Of a DNA stretch of 64,000 nt, positions 1 through 12,200 are shown piece by piece (the stretch's first letter is position 1; every line of letters starts with the position of its first letter). Both the position numbers and the translations under genes were made by a program. The notes beneath the pieces were generated by a model that saw only the letters and a list, made by a program, of their open reading frames with translations, was not told where the DNA came from and ran no database searches. The stretch comes from Caecitellus pseudoparvulus (taxonomy: Eukaryota; Bigyra: Bicosoecida), in the NCBI GenBank assembly GCA_965644315.1, contig CBFFRQ010000057.1, positions 310,001 through 374,000 on the forward strand, in the 5' to 3' direction.

Positions 1-225
1 GGGGGGGCCGGCGCAAATGTCTCTACAACGACGCCGTGCGAGCCGGCATCCGTTTACACAAATCCACCCTTCGGGGTGCTGTGTGACAGCGATCACTGCA
101 TTGTTGCTTCCTGGTGAGGAAGCAGAGACCAGCCGTCTGGTCTACACAACAGAGAAACAGCGAAAGAGACTTGCTTTGTGGAAGAGAAACGCCGCCCACG
201 CCTCCACCGCGAGCTTTACCTCTCA
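1..225. other. 3' flank of giant gene 1
   Basis: This stretch lies downstream of the stop codon (minus-strand TAG at 226-228) of giant gene 1. It starts with a run of seven G. Short open frames here show no recognisable protein signature. I see no RNA gene or repeat; it is probably 3' UTR and intergenic sequence. Confidence 0.5.
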
Positions 226-3200
226 CTACAAAGCATCTGAAGCCACAACATAATCTGAGCAGGGTCCATCCTGCCCTCCCTCTCGCACTGCGGGTGCGAG
301 TCCCACCCCCTCCAGGTCATCTGAGCACGTGTCTGTCACGTCGATAGCGTTGCCATAGTAGCCTTCCTTGCCGGGCTTGTCCCCCGCAGCGATGCTGAAG
401 AGCCGAGCATCCACGTACCCCCACATGGCGAAGGCTTGGCACTTGGCCTCGTACTGCAGCAGAGCTTCGCACACAACCCCAGCGCCGTCATCGTCCAGCA
501 CAATTTCCTTCTTCGAGAAGTACGCAGCAGGCTTGGTGATGGTGCAGCCCCCGTTAGCTCTGTCCAGACTCTGCACGCGGCCACGTCGGGCCTTGGGCAG
601 GCACGCACATGAGCCTGACCGCAGCAGGCCAGTGTGCAGCGGCACACGCAGCAAGCGGTCCGAAGTCTCTGGCCCCCACAGACCATCCTCTGCGATGCCT
701 TCAGTCACACCGCCACTTACTCGGTGAGAGTTGACCAGGCGCGGCAAGTCTGCGTTCCACCGGCGCTGGTATGCCAGCACTGTCAGGCGCCGCACATCCT
801 TCCAGCCCTTGGTGGCGGTCTGGCCACCGCAAGTGGGACCTCCTTTGTACCTGAGCACGCTCAGCCCGGCGTCAATGTACTCATGCGTGAGCGGGTGCTG
901 GGCAAGGTACTCGCTTTCTTCAGTGCTCCAGCCGCCAGGGGGAGGCTGAATCTGACCAGGTTCCACCAAAGTGCCTTCCAACACCCACCCGCTTCGCTGC
1001 AAAGCCCGGGCGTACCCCGCATCCAGCGTGGTGTTCAGGACCAGCATCGTCGTCCCAAAGGCCATAGACACTCTTCCAACAGAGTGGATACGTTCTTCCT
1101 TGGGTGTCTTTTTGCTGTCATCGACGGTGCCGCAGCTTTCATGGGCTGACAGCACGCTGTGCTCCAGCAGCGGCCGCCACATGTGCGTCACATTCATCAA
1201 GATCGGGTTCCAGTCTGCGTACATCTCGTCGGCGATGCTGACGGCGATGTTGCGGTCGGCCGCGGACATGTTCGCGACAGTGACATTCAGCTCAAATGCG
1301 CGCTCCTCCAGCGCTGCATCCTGCATGGCGTCCTTCACCAGTTGGCGGTAAGCAGACGTGGCATGCATGAGCGCCTGTGCGGCAGGTCGCTGCAGGAACG
1401 GTGCTTCGGCCGCGCGGCCGTGCAGGCCAACGCCAGAGGGTGGGTTGACTCGCGCCAGAGCTCCCTGGTCCAGACACAGCAAGTCGTCTGTGATGTGCGC
1501 GTTAAAGCGGGAAAGGGCAGGAACGTCACACGCGACATGTCGCAGGTCAGAGTCCTTGGGAGGCAAGCGCCAAGGCTCCGGCAAGCTGGCCCACTTGCCA
1601 CTGTACAGGTGTCTCACGGTCGGCTCCACAACCATGCTGATGGGGGGCTCCACAGGAACAGGTGCGGCATCTCCCAGAGGCTCCCACACGCCAGTAGTCG
1701 CATTGTACGCCTCCAGCTCGCCGTCAGGGCCAGGCAGCGCACCACTGGAAATGCTGCTCACATCAACGTCCTGCTTCTTGCAAGGGTTAGACGTCGGTCC
1801 ACATGCCTCTAGAGCAGTGTAGGTGAGGGGCGACCCATTCTCTTGCATGGTTCGTACACACTCCGCGTGTTCATGGGACTGATGAATGACTTGTTGCCCG
1901 GGACACGGCTGCGGCAGCTTCTTGACAAAGTTCTCGAGGAACCACATCGCAGCGCGAACCACTGCGGTATTGCAAGCCTGCTGTGTCTTCTGGTCCTCAA
2001 CAGCAACACTTGGCCAGAAGGCACAGTTGGCGCCGATGGGGAATCCATCTGCTGGAGTCGCAGCAAGAGCTTGCTGTGTCGGCCCGTCCATGCGGCCGGA
2101 CACGCGCAAGACAACAGAGGGGTCCTCCATGCCAACATTCGCATTCCACAGCATCTGGAAGGCTTTCAGCATCGTGTTGGATGGCAGGGCTGTAATGCCT
2201 GTCGCTGCGCCTCGCCCATCCACACCTGGCAGCACCCACACTTGCCAAGACATGGCTTCCCCATCCACTTTACTGGGGGCAAAGGGCTGCGCATGATTCA
2301 CTTCCCACTGGTAATCGTAGTCGCCCAGGGAAAGGGGCATGACGTCTGCCCACGTTTTCACCCTCTTCTTTGAGCCGTCACCCAGCGTGATGCGCACGCT
2401 TGCTCCGGAGGCTGTCAGCGGAGAATCACCAAGCACCACAGCAGCGCCTGACTCGAACATGGACAGGCCCGGGAGCTCAACAGCCGAGTTGTCGTTCCCT
2501 GTGCCGCCCTTGCCCTGCCAAGTGTACAAGAAGTGCTGCGTGATGGGGGTGCGCAGGCCTGCCGCAATGGTCAAGTTCGCACTGTACCCCACGGCAGCCC
2601 GTGTCAGCTCGACCTTGCGCCTGAGCGCCTGCAGCACTGCACGCTGCGCGTAAGGGACAACCTTTGCCTCCGATGTCAAACGAGCCAGGCCGCGATCCAC
2701 CAGCAGCTGCATGGAGTGGAAGGGGCCGCCCTCCTTGCACATGAATAGGGACAAGATTTGCAGGCTGACCTGACCACCGCATGTGGCTGGGTTCCGGGCA
2801 CACAGTTCCACCATCTGAGGTGGCAGCGGGTCCCGGGAAAAGCCACCACTGGTGCCTGGCGCAGGCGCCAACGCTTGTGGCGTTGTCGTGTCATCCTCCA
2901 CAGTGTTGGTGCGGGCAGCTGCGGAGCGCTTGAGCAAGTCATGAAGGCCAGTGCCCCACCGCCTGCTCCCTGCATACTGAAGGAAGGTGCTAGTGTTGCC
3001 AACTGGTGGCGGGAAGGGGCCAGCCAGTGGGGTGAATCCATGCAGTGTGGTGGCACCCGCCCGCCCGGCGTGAACATCCGGGTGCAAGATGGGAGCCACG
3101 ACACGCCCCTGCGTATCAATGGTGACACCCAACTTTGCAGGGGACAGGCTTTGCGGTGGTCCAGCAGATACCACCCCAGCGTTCCGGCACCTAGCCACAA

Positions 3201-6200
3201 GTGCGACGGCATCGGCAAACTGGGCTTGGGCTTGCTCAAGGAGTGAGGGCTCTTGGGGCACGGGGGGTGCTTTCAGCAGGAGATCCCCCAGGACTGGCGA
3301 AGTTACTCCAGAGCTGAGGACTTCCCCGGGAACCACTGGCGTGATAAGCTCGGCTGACCCAGGGGGAAGCTTGTACCAGGGAATGGGCGGCAGCGTGATG
3401 CTGACTTTGTACGGGGACAGGCGCTTGAACACTGGCACGTGGGGAACGCCGCCGACAGTCGAGCCCGCATCAGCTTCAGACTTGGAAGTGCGCACAGTCT
3501 CGGAGTGCGAGCACTGCCCAGCTTCCTTTATGACACCACCTTCGTCTCCATTGGCTGTGGCCACTGAGGGCTTAAATACACGGGCGACCTTCTTGTCCCC
3601 ACATTCATCATCCAGAGCCTGTGTTTCGCTCTGCGCTCGTCGAGCACGCACGACATGCTGCTCATCATACCAGAAAGCAGGGCGCTGGAAGACTTGCGCT
3701 GCTTCACGCTCGACTAAGTCAGCCTCGGCAGGCTCCGCCAGAGAGCGACGGCTGGGAGCTGCGCCGGCCGCCTCGCGGTCAGCATAGGCCAGAGAGGCTG
3801 GGTCCATCGGGGGTCCACTGCTTAGAGCCCCAGCGGTTGAGTCGGTGTGGACTGTCCAGTAGGCTGGTGCAGGTGGCCCAAACATGGCCAGGGTGGGGTC
3901 AAATGCGGTTGGGAGGCTTGCCATGTTCGCCAAAGGATGGCTTCCATCGACGACTTCTCCCACAGGTGTCCAGAAGAGGATGCACTCCGCATGGCGCCGC
4001 TGAATCAACGCCGAGGAAACGTGGATCTCAGCAGGCGTGCTTGATGGGGTGGCACCAGCGACTGCGACTGTGGTCGTGGAGATGCTGGCACTGGGCAGGC
4101 CTGAGTACGCGGCTGCCTCTCGTCGCATGAGTGAGCAGACTTCATCGTACCGCCCCTGCACAAGGGCAGATCGTAGGTCAGACATGCGCCGCTCTGCTAA
4201 CGTGCTGCAGTCTGTGGAAAGCACGAAAGACACCAGCGCGGAGAACTGGTTTGCGTTCAGCGCCACTCCATGGGGAAGGTGCGTGCGCACACAACGCTCG
4301 GCGTCTTGCACGTCAGCGCGCAGGAAAGCTCGCGCCCTGTCCATCGAAATGGGGGAGGCTCCCAAGATGGACGCAGCCTCAGCCACAGTGCCAGCGCCTT
4401 CCACAACGTGCCCGAAGCCCACAGATACCACACCAGGCGGATCATACGCACCATGGTAAGGCACCAGGCGGCTTTGCACTGTAGAGCCGCCAGCGTCACC
4501 ACCTTCGAAGTGCTCCAGCAATGCCATGCCAACTGGGGTGGTGGACAGTAAGCTTAAGGTCGTTGTCGCAGCGTGGCCACCTGGCGAGCACCTGTCTCCT
4601 CGTCCACCGCAGTGATCAGCCGTGGAGATGGGCTTCAGTGGCCGCGTGACGCCGCCACCATGCGACAAGAAAGCCTCTTGTTCGTGGGGTGTGTATGACG
4701 GTCCACGAGAGCACTGAGCTCCTGTGGAGCAGGTGCGTGTTTCCACCAGCGCGGGACAAGGGCCACCGACCGCTGTTGTACTGCTTGAGCCGGGTGGAGA
4801 GGAGGTGACCAGTCGTGAACGCGAGCTGATCCCAGTACCACAGCTCACGCTACAGACAGACCATTCAGACCAACCGCCGACAGTGCATGTCGATAGGGCG
4901 CGCGCCAGCGCGCGCGCATGGGGCGATTGCTCTCGCTGAACAGGAGATGGGTGTAGCTTCTCTGCTTCTCGCATGGCAACAACAGCGTTTGCCGTGTGAA
5001 TGCCAATAGCTGGCCCCGCTGAAAAGACTTCCGCATCGCTTTCCAGGCGCAAGGCTCGGCTGGGCCGCTCTTCAAGGATCGCGACGAGCTCAGACTCAGC
5101 CGCTGCTGCACCGTGCTCGGTGATGACAAGGTGCGTGCCATCCTCGTGCTCAAAGAGTGCCGTGGATGGTCCCTCCAGCTGCAGCAGGCGCCTTGCAGAG
5201 CACTTGGAGTTTGTGAAGGCTGGGTCAACGAGACCATTCGGCAGGCCGGGGTAGCTCCACCATGAGTTCGTGTCTGTTCGAGGGTCAGCCTTAGGCACTG
5301 CACTTGTGAAGCCCCTAAAGGTCTTGGACGGGTCATACGTCGCTGTCGGCACTGCTGGCTCGTAGAAGCTGGGCAGGGGCGGGTCCTCCCCTGGAGGTGT
5401 CCAAAACAGGACGCATTCCATGTGCCTGCGCTGAACGGCTGCTTCATCCCAGCACCCTGGCGATGCAGGGCTGCCTTGAATGAACGTGCGCAGACGCGGG
5501 CAGAATCCGGACCAGTTCTCACCATTCATGCCAGCATTGGCAGAGTCTACAGAGGTCCAGGCAGCAGGGCCAACATCGTAGGCAAACACTACAAGCGCAG
5601 AAAACTGATTGACAGTCAGCGCAACACCTTCCCACGCTTCTGCCACCTTGCCAGCGAGAGTCTCAACTTCAATGCGCAGCCCTGCTTCCGTCTGTGACTC
5701 GGTCCAGGAGCAGTAAGATGCAGGGCTGCCGCCGGAGCACTTTGTAAGCTCAGTCTGGGCAGCAACAACAGAGGAGAACTCGCGCAAGGGGGTGCTGTAA
5801 CCATTGGTGAGCAGCCATGGCCGCGCTGTTCGGTGGGTACCTGCGGCAGATGTGTGGGCCCACGACTGACGAATGAGCTCCATAGCCGCAGGCGTGACAG
5901 TTGTGGTCGTGTGGTCCTTGGAAGCTTGGCCAGCAGACACAGGGAAAGGACCACAGGCAAATCCGCGACCGCCACACCAATCGCTAAAGGCTGAAGTGGG
6001 GCTGAAGCGCACCGCACCTCCCGGCCCGTGCACTAAGGTGTTGGCCGGCCAAGATGCTGGGATGGTCGTGGGGGGTGAGGGTCCAGGCACAAAAGGCCCA
6101 CCCACATACTGCACACCACGGTCCAAGCCTCGAATGTCCTTACCACTACCCTGTGCACCATTCAGGGGCATGTCTTCAGCATACAGGGCGTTGGTCGCCG

Positions 6201-9200
6201 AAAGGAAGGTTTCCATTTCCTCCACTGCTGCCACATACAGCAGGGGCACTACGGCTGTGTCCCAGACCGGTGCGCGAGAGACCTCCCGTACCCAGGTCAT
6301 GAGCAGATCCCGAGGAATGCCACCTGTGGCCGCAATAGTCTTGCGCTGTTCTGAGGGCCCGGATGCCAGGAAAGCTTGAAGTCCTGCTGGCAACTCGGCC
6401 ACTTGCTTTGGGGAGAGAGCTTTGAGGCGCTCACGGGCCTGCTCCAGGATACTTCCGACCGGTTCTTCCCACTCAGACTCACCTTCGCCGTCTTGTGGGA
6501 TATCGGGAGGGCGAGTGATGTTCTGATAAGCTGTGGCATTCAGGGTTGCGTTCGGGAGGAACATATCAATGTTCAGCGTGTGCCCTGAGTACTTGTTTCC
6601 CACGTAATTCCAGTCCCCCACCTCTTTGACTGGGTCAGACGGGGACCCCAAGAGCACATCAATCCCCTGCAGCGTGGGGTGAGGTCGTGTGCGGAGCCAC
6701 TCGAAGTTCTTCACAGACTTCTCATTCAGGTACTTCGCAGCATGAGTGTAGTTGGAAGCAAGCCCTCGCACCAACGCTGCACGCATGAAAGGGTTGCTGA
6801 CAACGTCGTCAGCGAACGTGTCACACGAGGACTCAAAGGTGATGGAGACACCTCCACGCTGCAGGGCTGCTGCGGAGGGCAGCACCTGCCCACTTTGGGG
6901 GACCAGGTCTGACGTGACCTTCATAGGCCATGACGTGAGCGGCGTGACCGATACCTTGTGCATGCCGCCCTCAGCCGAGGCTTCTTCGATGGTAGCAGTG
7001 TACGTCGCAGAGTACTCCTTCACGCCCAAGGGAAGGTCCTTGATATCATCATATACTAAGCGGTTCTCTAAGTCAGTTGGCCTCAAGGCTTGCCCTTCCC
7101 ACATGAGGGCTGTGTCCGCACCAGTCTTCGCAGAGTGCACTCGTGCAGAGATGATCTCTTTGGACACGCCAAGGTTAGGATCTGGCGCGCCGCCTACTTT
7201 CGTCACGCCATCCACGAGCGGCCCTGAGACCGGGAACAAGGCCTGCAGGGCGCCTGATAGCACCGGGAATGAATCTGCGCTAGGATTGCCTGCCTTGAAG
7301 GCAGCTGCGCCAGCTCGGTACGTTCGCTGCAGCTCCATCCAATACACATTCAGCTTGTCGATGGGCTGGCGACCAGCTATGGCCGTAGAGTTCGCATCCC
7401 CGCTAGCTTGAGCCGTGGCTTGTGTACCGGGGGTGATTTGGTCGCCTCCTGCCACTCGCAAAGCTTCAGGCAAGACGGGGTTTGTGTCGTTGCTACCGGC
7501 AGGCACGACAGTGACTGTGGAGGCTGCGGTGCCACTGACGGAGTCCAGGTTGTTGGCAGGATCATCCTCCATTGTGGGCAGTGGGAAGAGCTGTGTGCTG
7601 GCCCGCGTGCTGATGCGCAGCATGATGTTTGGGTCACCAGCATACAGCCCCCGCACAGGGTTTGTCTTGATGCACACTCCGCGCGACCACGTGGGGAGTC
7701 GCCCAGAATAGAAGGCATACGATTGAGAGGGCAGGTACGTGCGAGCACAGTGGGAGTCACCAATCGCTTGCAGTGTGGCCCATTTGAGGGTCATATCAGC
7801 AACAAAGAGGGAGCGGTCCTCCACCCGTGTGCGTGGCGCTTCAGTGCTGCTGTATCCTGGGGGGGGAACTCCCGAGCCATCGTCACCAAGAGGGTTGCCT
7901 GCAACCCCTCCGTCTGTAGTGCCTGCAGGTGCAGGGTCGGCATCTTCAGCAGCTTTGCTCGCACCCTCTGCGCTCAATGCATGGAAGGAAAGCAGCGCCA
8001 TTGTGGGAGCCAAGCTCCTGCCCTCGTGACGAGTGCGGATGGCACTCTTCGACTGCGTCAGGGCACAAGACTGCACAGCTGAGCCATCATCGGTAGGCTC
8101 CTCCACCGTCTTTGCAGCAGTGGGGGGAACGCGTGCAGGCTTGCATGCTGACATGGCGTCAGTAGCTGGAGTTTCTACAGGCAGGTATTTGCTGCGCAGG
8201 AATGCAATGTCCGCACTATCTGTCTTGGTGGAGAACTCGGACGGCAACCGCCACAAAGGCGTGTATGCGTATGATGCAAATAAGCGTGGGTGAACTTCAG
8301 CTGCAGCCATGCCTGCAGCGTAGGGTTTGCCCACCATCTCTTGCGCGGGTGCTGTTGGGATGTAGGCCGCTGCGATACCACCGGCTGTAATGACTCGGGG
8401 AGACAGGGGGGCGTCGAAGAACAGGGCGCTGTCCAAGGGCATGGAGAAGCGCTGCAGTACACCAGGCTTGACCGAAGCTATGGGGTAGACAGTGATGGTG
8501 GAGTATGTCATCCACCTGCCAACAGCCTCTACCTCGAGGAAGATGAAGCGCAGGCGCTGTGCTTCCCCTGGCTCGCCGTCTTCCACGGGCTCTGTTGCCG
8601 CGCTGGTGTCGGAAAGGCCTCGCACCTTACCATTGCCCACTGCGTCCTTAGGATCTGCAGAGAGACCAGCGGCGTACAGCTCAACGTATTGCCCCTCTGG
8701 GCCAAGCCCTCGACCAGCGTGAGGTGCAAAGCCTTCTTCTTCAGCAACTTCAACCTTGCTGTTGGCCGCAACAGTCACCTCCGCATGTTTACGGAGTTTC
8801 CCATCCAGGACCTTTACACGAGTCTGCGCCGCAGATGCGGGGGCCTTATTCACGGTTCTTCCATCCAGTCGCTGCTTGCACAGCTCAGCCCAGACATCGT
8901 TGTCGATGACTTCGGATGACCCAGTCAGCCCTGCCCGCGCAGCTCGCAGGTCTGCCACGAGCTGCCCAGTGTCCTTACCACCCCCTTGGTACTTTGGATC
9001 GCTCCAAGTTCCAGATGGTGTGAACTGCACTGGTCTCAGGCCCAAGGCGTCTACAAGCAGCTCCTGCGCAAGCCACAAGTCATCGCTGGGCGGTGAGGAG
9101 CTGGACAGCTGTGGCTTGGTGTCGCACACGCCAATCGGCAAGTGTGTGGCGTGAACGACAATGCGCTTGGCATCCACGGGGATGGGCACTGCGAAGTAGC

Positions 9201-12200
9201 GGCGGCGCCCTCGAACGGCAGTGACTCGCTGGGGCCGCCCGGCGTGCATGGGCAGCACCTCGCTAACTGTGACGGAGCCACGGAAGTCCTCGCCTACTTT
9301 GTTCTTTCGTGAAGGGTCTGGGAGGAGATAGGCGCCAAAGTACCCGTCAAAGTTGACGTCGCGGCATCTTTGAGCCCATGGAGTGGGTACGCCCGCAGGT
9401 GACGCCTCCTCATCCACCATGGTCTCATCCAAGCAAGGGACCCACATGCGATCGGAACCTGACATGGTGATTTGGGCAGTGTGCTTGCGACCTGGAACAG
9501 GCACAGTGTGGGGCTCATTCCAACGCATGCTCTGCTTCTTCTTCTTGCCAGACACAAAGGAGTCCATGTTCGCAACGGCTGAGCTGAAGGCAGTGGTCAG
9601 GGGAGTGTTGGAGTAGTATACGTCCAGGTCTCCCCTCACCTCAGAAGTGGTCACAAAGAGCCCGATGGCTCGGTCAGAAATCACTGGCTGCAACAATGCG
9701 TGAGTCTTGCTGTTGTCCATGCAGCGCTGCTTGGCAGTGACAGTGATGGGCTTGTTCAGCAGCATGCCCCGCACAAGGTTCATGCCCACTGCGGCTTGGC
9801 ACAACTCAACGTTGGGCGTGATGAAAGTCAAGAGGTTCCACTTGCCACCACCTGGTGCGTGGAAACTGTGTCCTTCCATGCACACGGTCATCGCCGACAC
9901 TGACCCACTTCGGGCAGCTTTCACAACATCGTTGACGCTAGACACGTGCACGAGCCGCCGGGAGGCAGCTTCGGAGTTCCACGACGCAGGGGCCAGGCTG
10001 CGGTGCGAAGTCCACTCGGAAGTGGCAAGGTTGTGGGAACTGGTGTCGTCGAAAGGCTCCAGCGACAGGTACAGGTTTACTTTGCCAATTACCTGCTTCG
10101 TGCTGGAAGTCTGGTCCCACACCGTCGTGTGCGACGTGACGTAGAAGCGCAACGTATCGTCGGGAATGTCCAGCTTGTACAACGTCCTTCCACCGGCAGC
10201 ATGATCTGCAGGGGAACCTGGCAGAGCACCACCAGTGGCAGTCTTGATAGTGGACCCGGCTCCGATGGGCATGGTGGCAACGTGCACTAACCCTGGCTCC
10301 AGCTTGCGCAGAGGTGAGAAGAGGGTGCTGAGGGTTGCAAAGGTGGAGGGGTCATTGATGCTTCCAGGAGATGCCAGCGTCTTGACTCGTGTAACCATGG
10401 CTGTTTTTGAGCTTTGCTGCCAGTACTCGCAAGTGCTGTCTTGCCCTTTGTGCCCCTCAGCGCTGGGCCCAGTCTTTGAGCACGACAGGGGCACAGTTCG
10501 AATGAAGGAGTGGTACATGTCCTCACCTGCTTTCCGCAAGGTGTTGGCGATCCACAGCTCATGTCGCATGACGCCACACCGATCATACACTGGCAGCCGC
10601 GCGTACTTCTTTGGCGAAGGGACTGCATCAATGTACTCCTTCCCATTTTCAGTCTTGCGGTTGGCTGCAGTAGCAGCAAAGGGGCCGCTCTTGTGCCAAG
10701 AATGGCGCGCCGAGGCACGCTGTGACAGGTCCGTCTCGAACACAGTCTGCCCGTCGTTGTTCTTGTTGGCCCACTGTGGATCCGTCCAGTAGCTGAACTT
10801 CAAGCTGGAATCGTACCGCGCGGGGACTTTGTCGAATGACTCCACTCGGTGCGTGACAACTCCCAGTTCGTTCTTGAGGGGCGGGTGCAACCAGCCGCTG
10901 GAGCCGGGCACTGGGATGGGACCCAGGCATTGCCAAGCGACGGTTCGAGGGTACATCAGCCACCAAGCCTTGCTGTATGATAGCTTGTCACCTATGCCAG
11001 TGGACTTGAGCTTCTTTTGGAACCATTTGTTTTTCTTGATGAGGTCCAGCAGCTTGCCGATGGCCCCGTTTCGTTCGCCACTGTCATCCTTCGCAGTGGT
11101 TTTCTGGGTGACCTTCACCTTGGCTAGGCCTGGGTTGTCTCGCTTCCAATTCACGTAGTCTCCTCTAAGCTTCTCCACCATGGCACAGTCTTCTTCAGAC
11201 CCCTTGCACTTCGTCGACTGCAGGTTTCGCTTGACACGAGTCAGCAGGCCGTCGTGCTTGGACACAGCAAGGGCAGCATGGGCGGCAGACAGCTGCCTTG
11301 CAGTTGAAAAGGGATCTTGGAGTGCCTCCTCACTGGCATCCCGCAGCTCAACAAGGGTCTGTCCCAGTGCTCGGCCATGCGCCGTTACAATAGTGTTCGA
11401 GGCATTCAGCACGAGTGGAGCATGCTGATTTACCGCATAGTCTCTCTGGTGCCGGACGTGCTCCAGACGCAGGCGGTGAAGCGTGCGAGCGGAAGACACG
11501 GAGCCGACCAGCTCAATAGCAACAAGGTGATCCCCGTCATGTAGTGTGTGAAGACCTGCGTCTCCGTTGCCTGCCAGCTCATGCAACTGACGAGCCAGGC
11601 CAGACATGTCGTTGAGGGAGTCCTCAAATTCCCTGTCACCAGCTTCCAAGACCCGGATAGACACACGAGGGTCTGGCACGCGCCCCCCCAGAGCTGTTCC
11701 GTATGCTGCTTGCAGGGTGTCAGCAGTGCGCTGCGCTTGATCTCGAGGCATACCCCCAGCATGTGCAGAATACACGGCTGCTTGCGCGTGGCCGGAACGG
11801 GACTGGCCTGTGACGGGCAAGGAGACGTCGCGCACAAGTACAGGCTCTTGCCTACCAGCTGCGATGTCCCGGAGCTGGCGATGGAGAACTGCATGCCGAA
11901 GGCTATCTGCTGAAATGAATCGGTGAGAAATCTTCCGCCTCGTGGCTTTAGGAGCTTCCCAAGGGAGCACCTCACCAGGCACGGCATCCACCTCCACTCC
12001 ATCAGCATCAAGAACACGGATATTCTCTCGCTCTAGAGGGACAAGCACGGGTGTCTCATCGGACAGTCGACGAGGTGCCACCCTGTGCCACAGCGCACCT
12101 TGGCCAGGAGCGTGGCTTGGGGCCAGCCCTCGGCCGCGCTCTTGCAGCAAGCCAGGCTGGGACAGCTCCAAGCCGAGAGGACCAGGAAGCATGCCTCGAA

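Noticed and set aside
335-390. Second M15-like motif (KPGKEGYYGNAIDV) near the C-terminus of giant gene 1
   Set aside because: It looks like the PGxSEHxxGxAIDV core, but the His is missing and no other part of the fold is near, so I could not support it as a domain.
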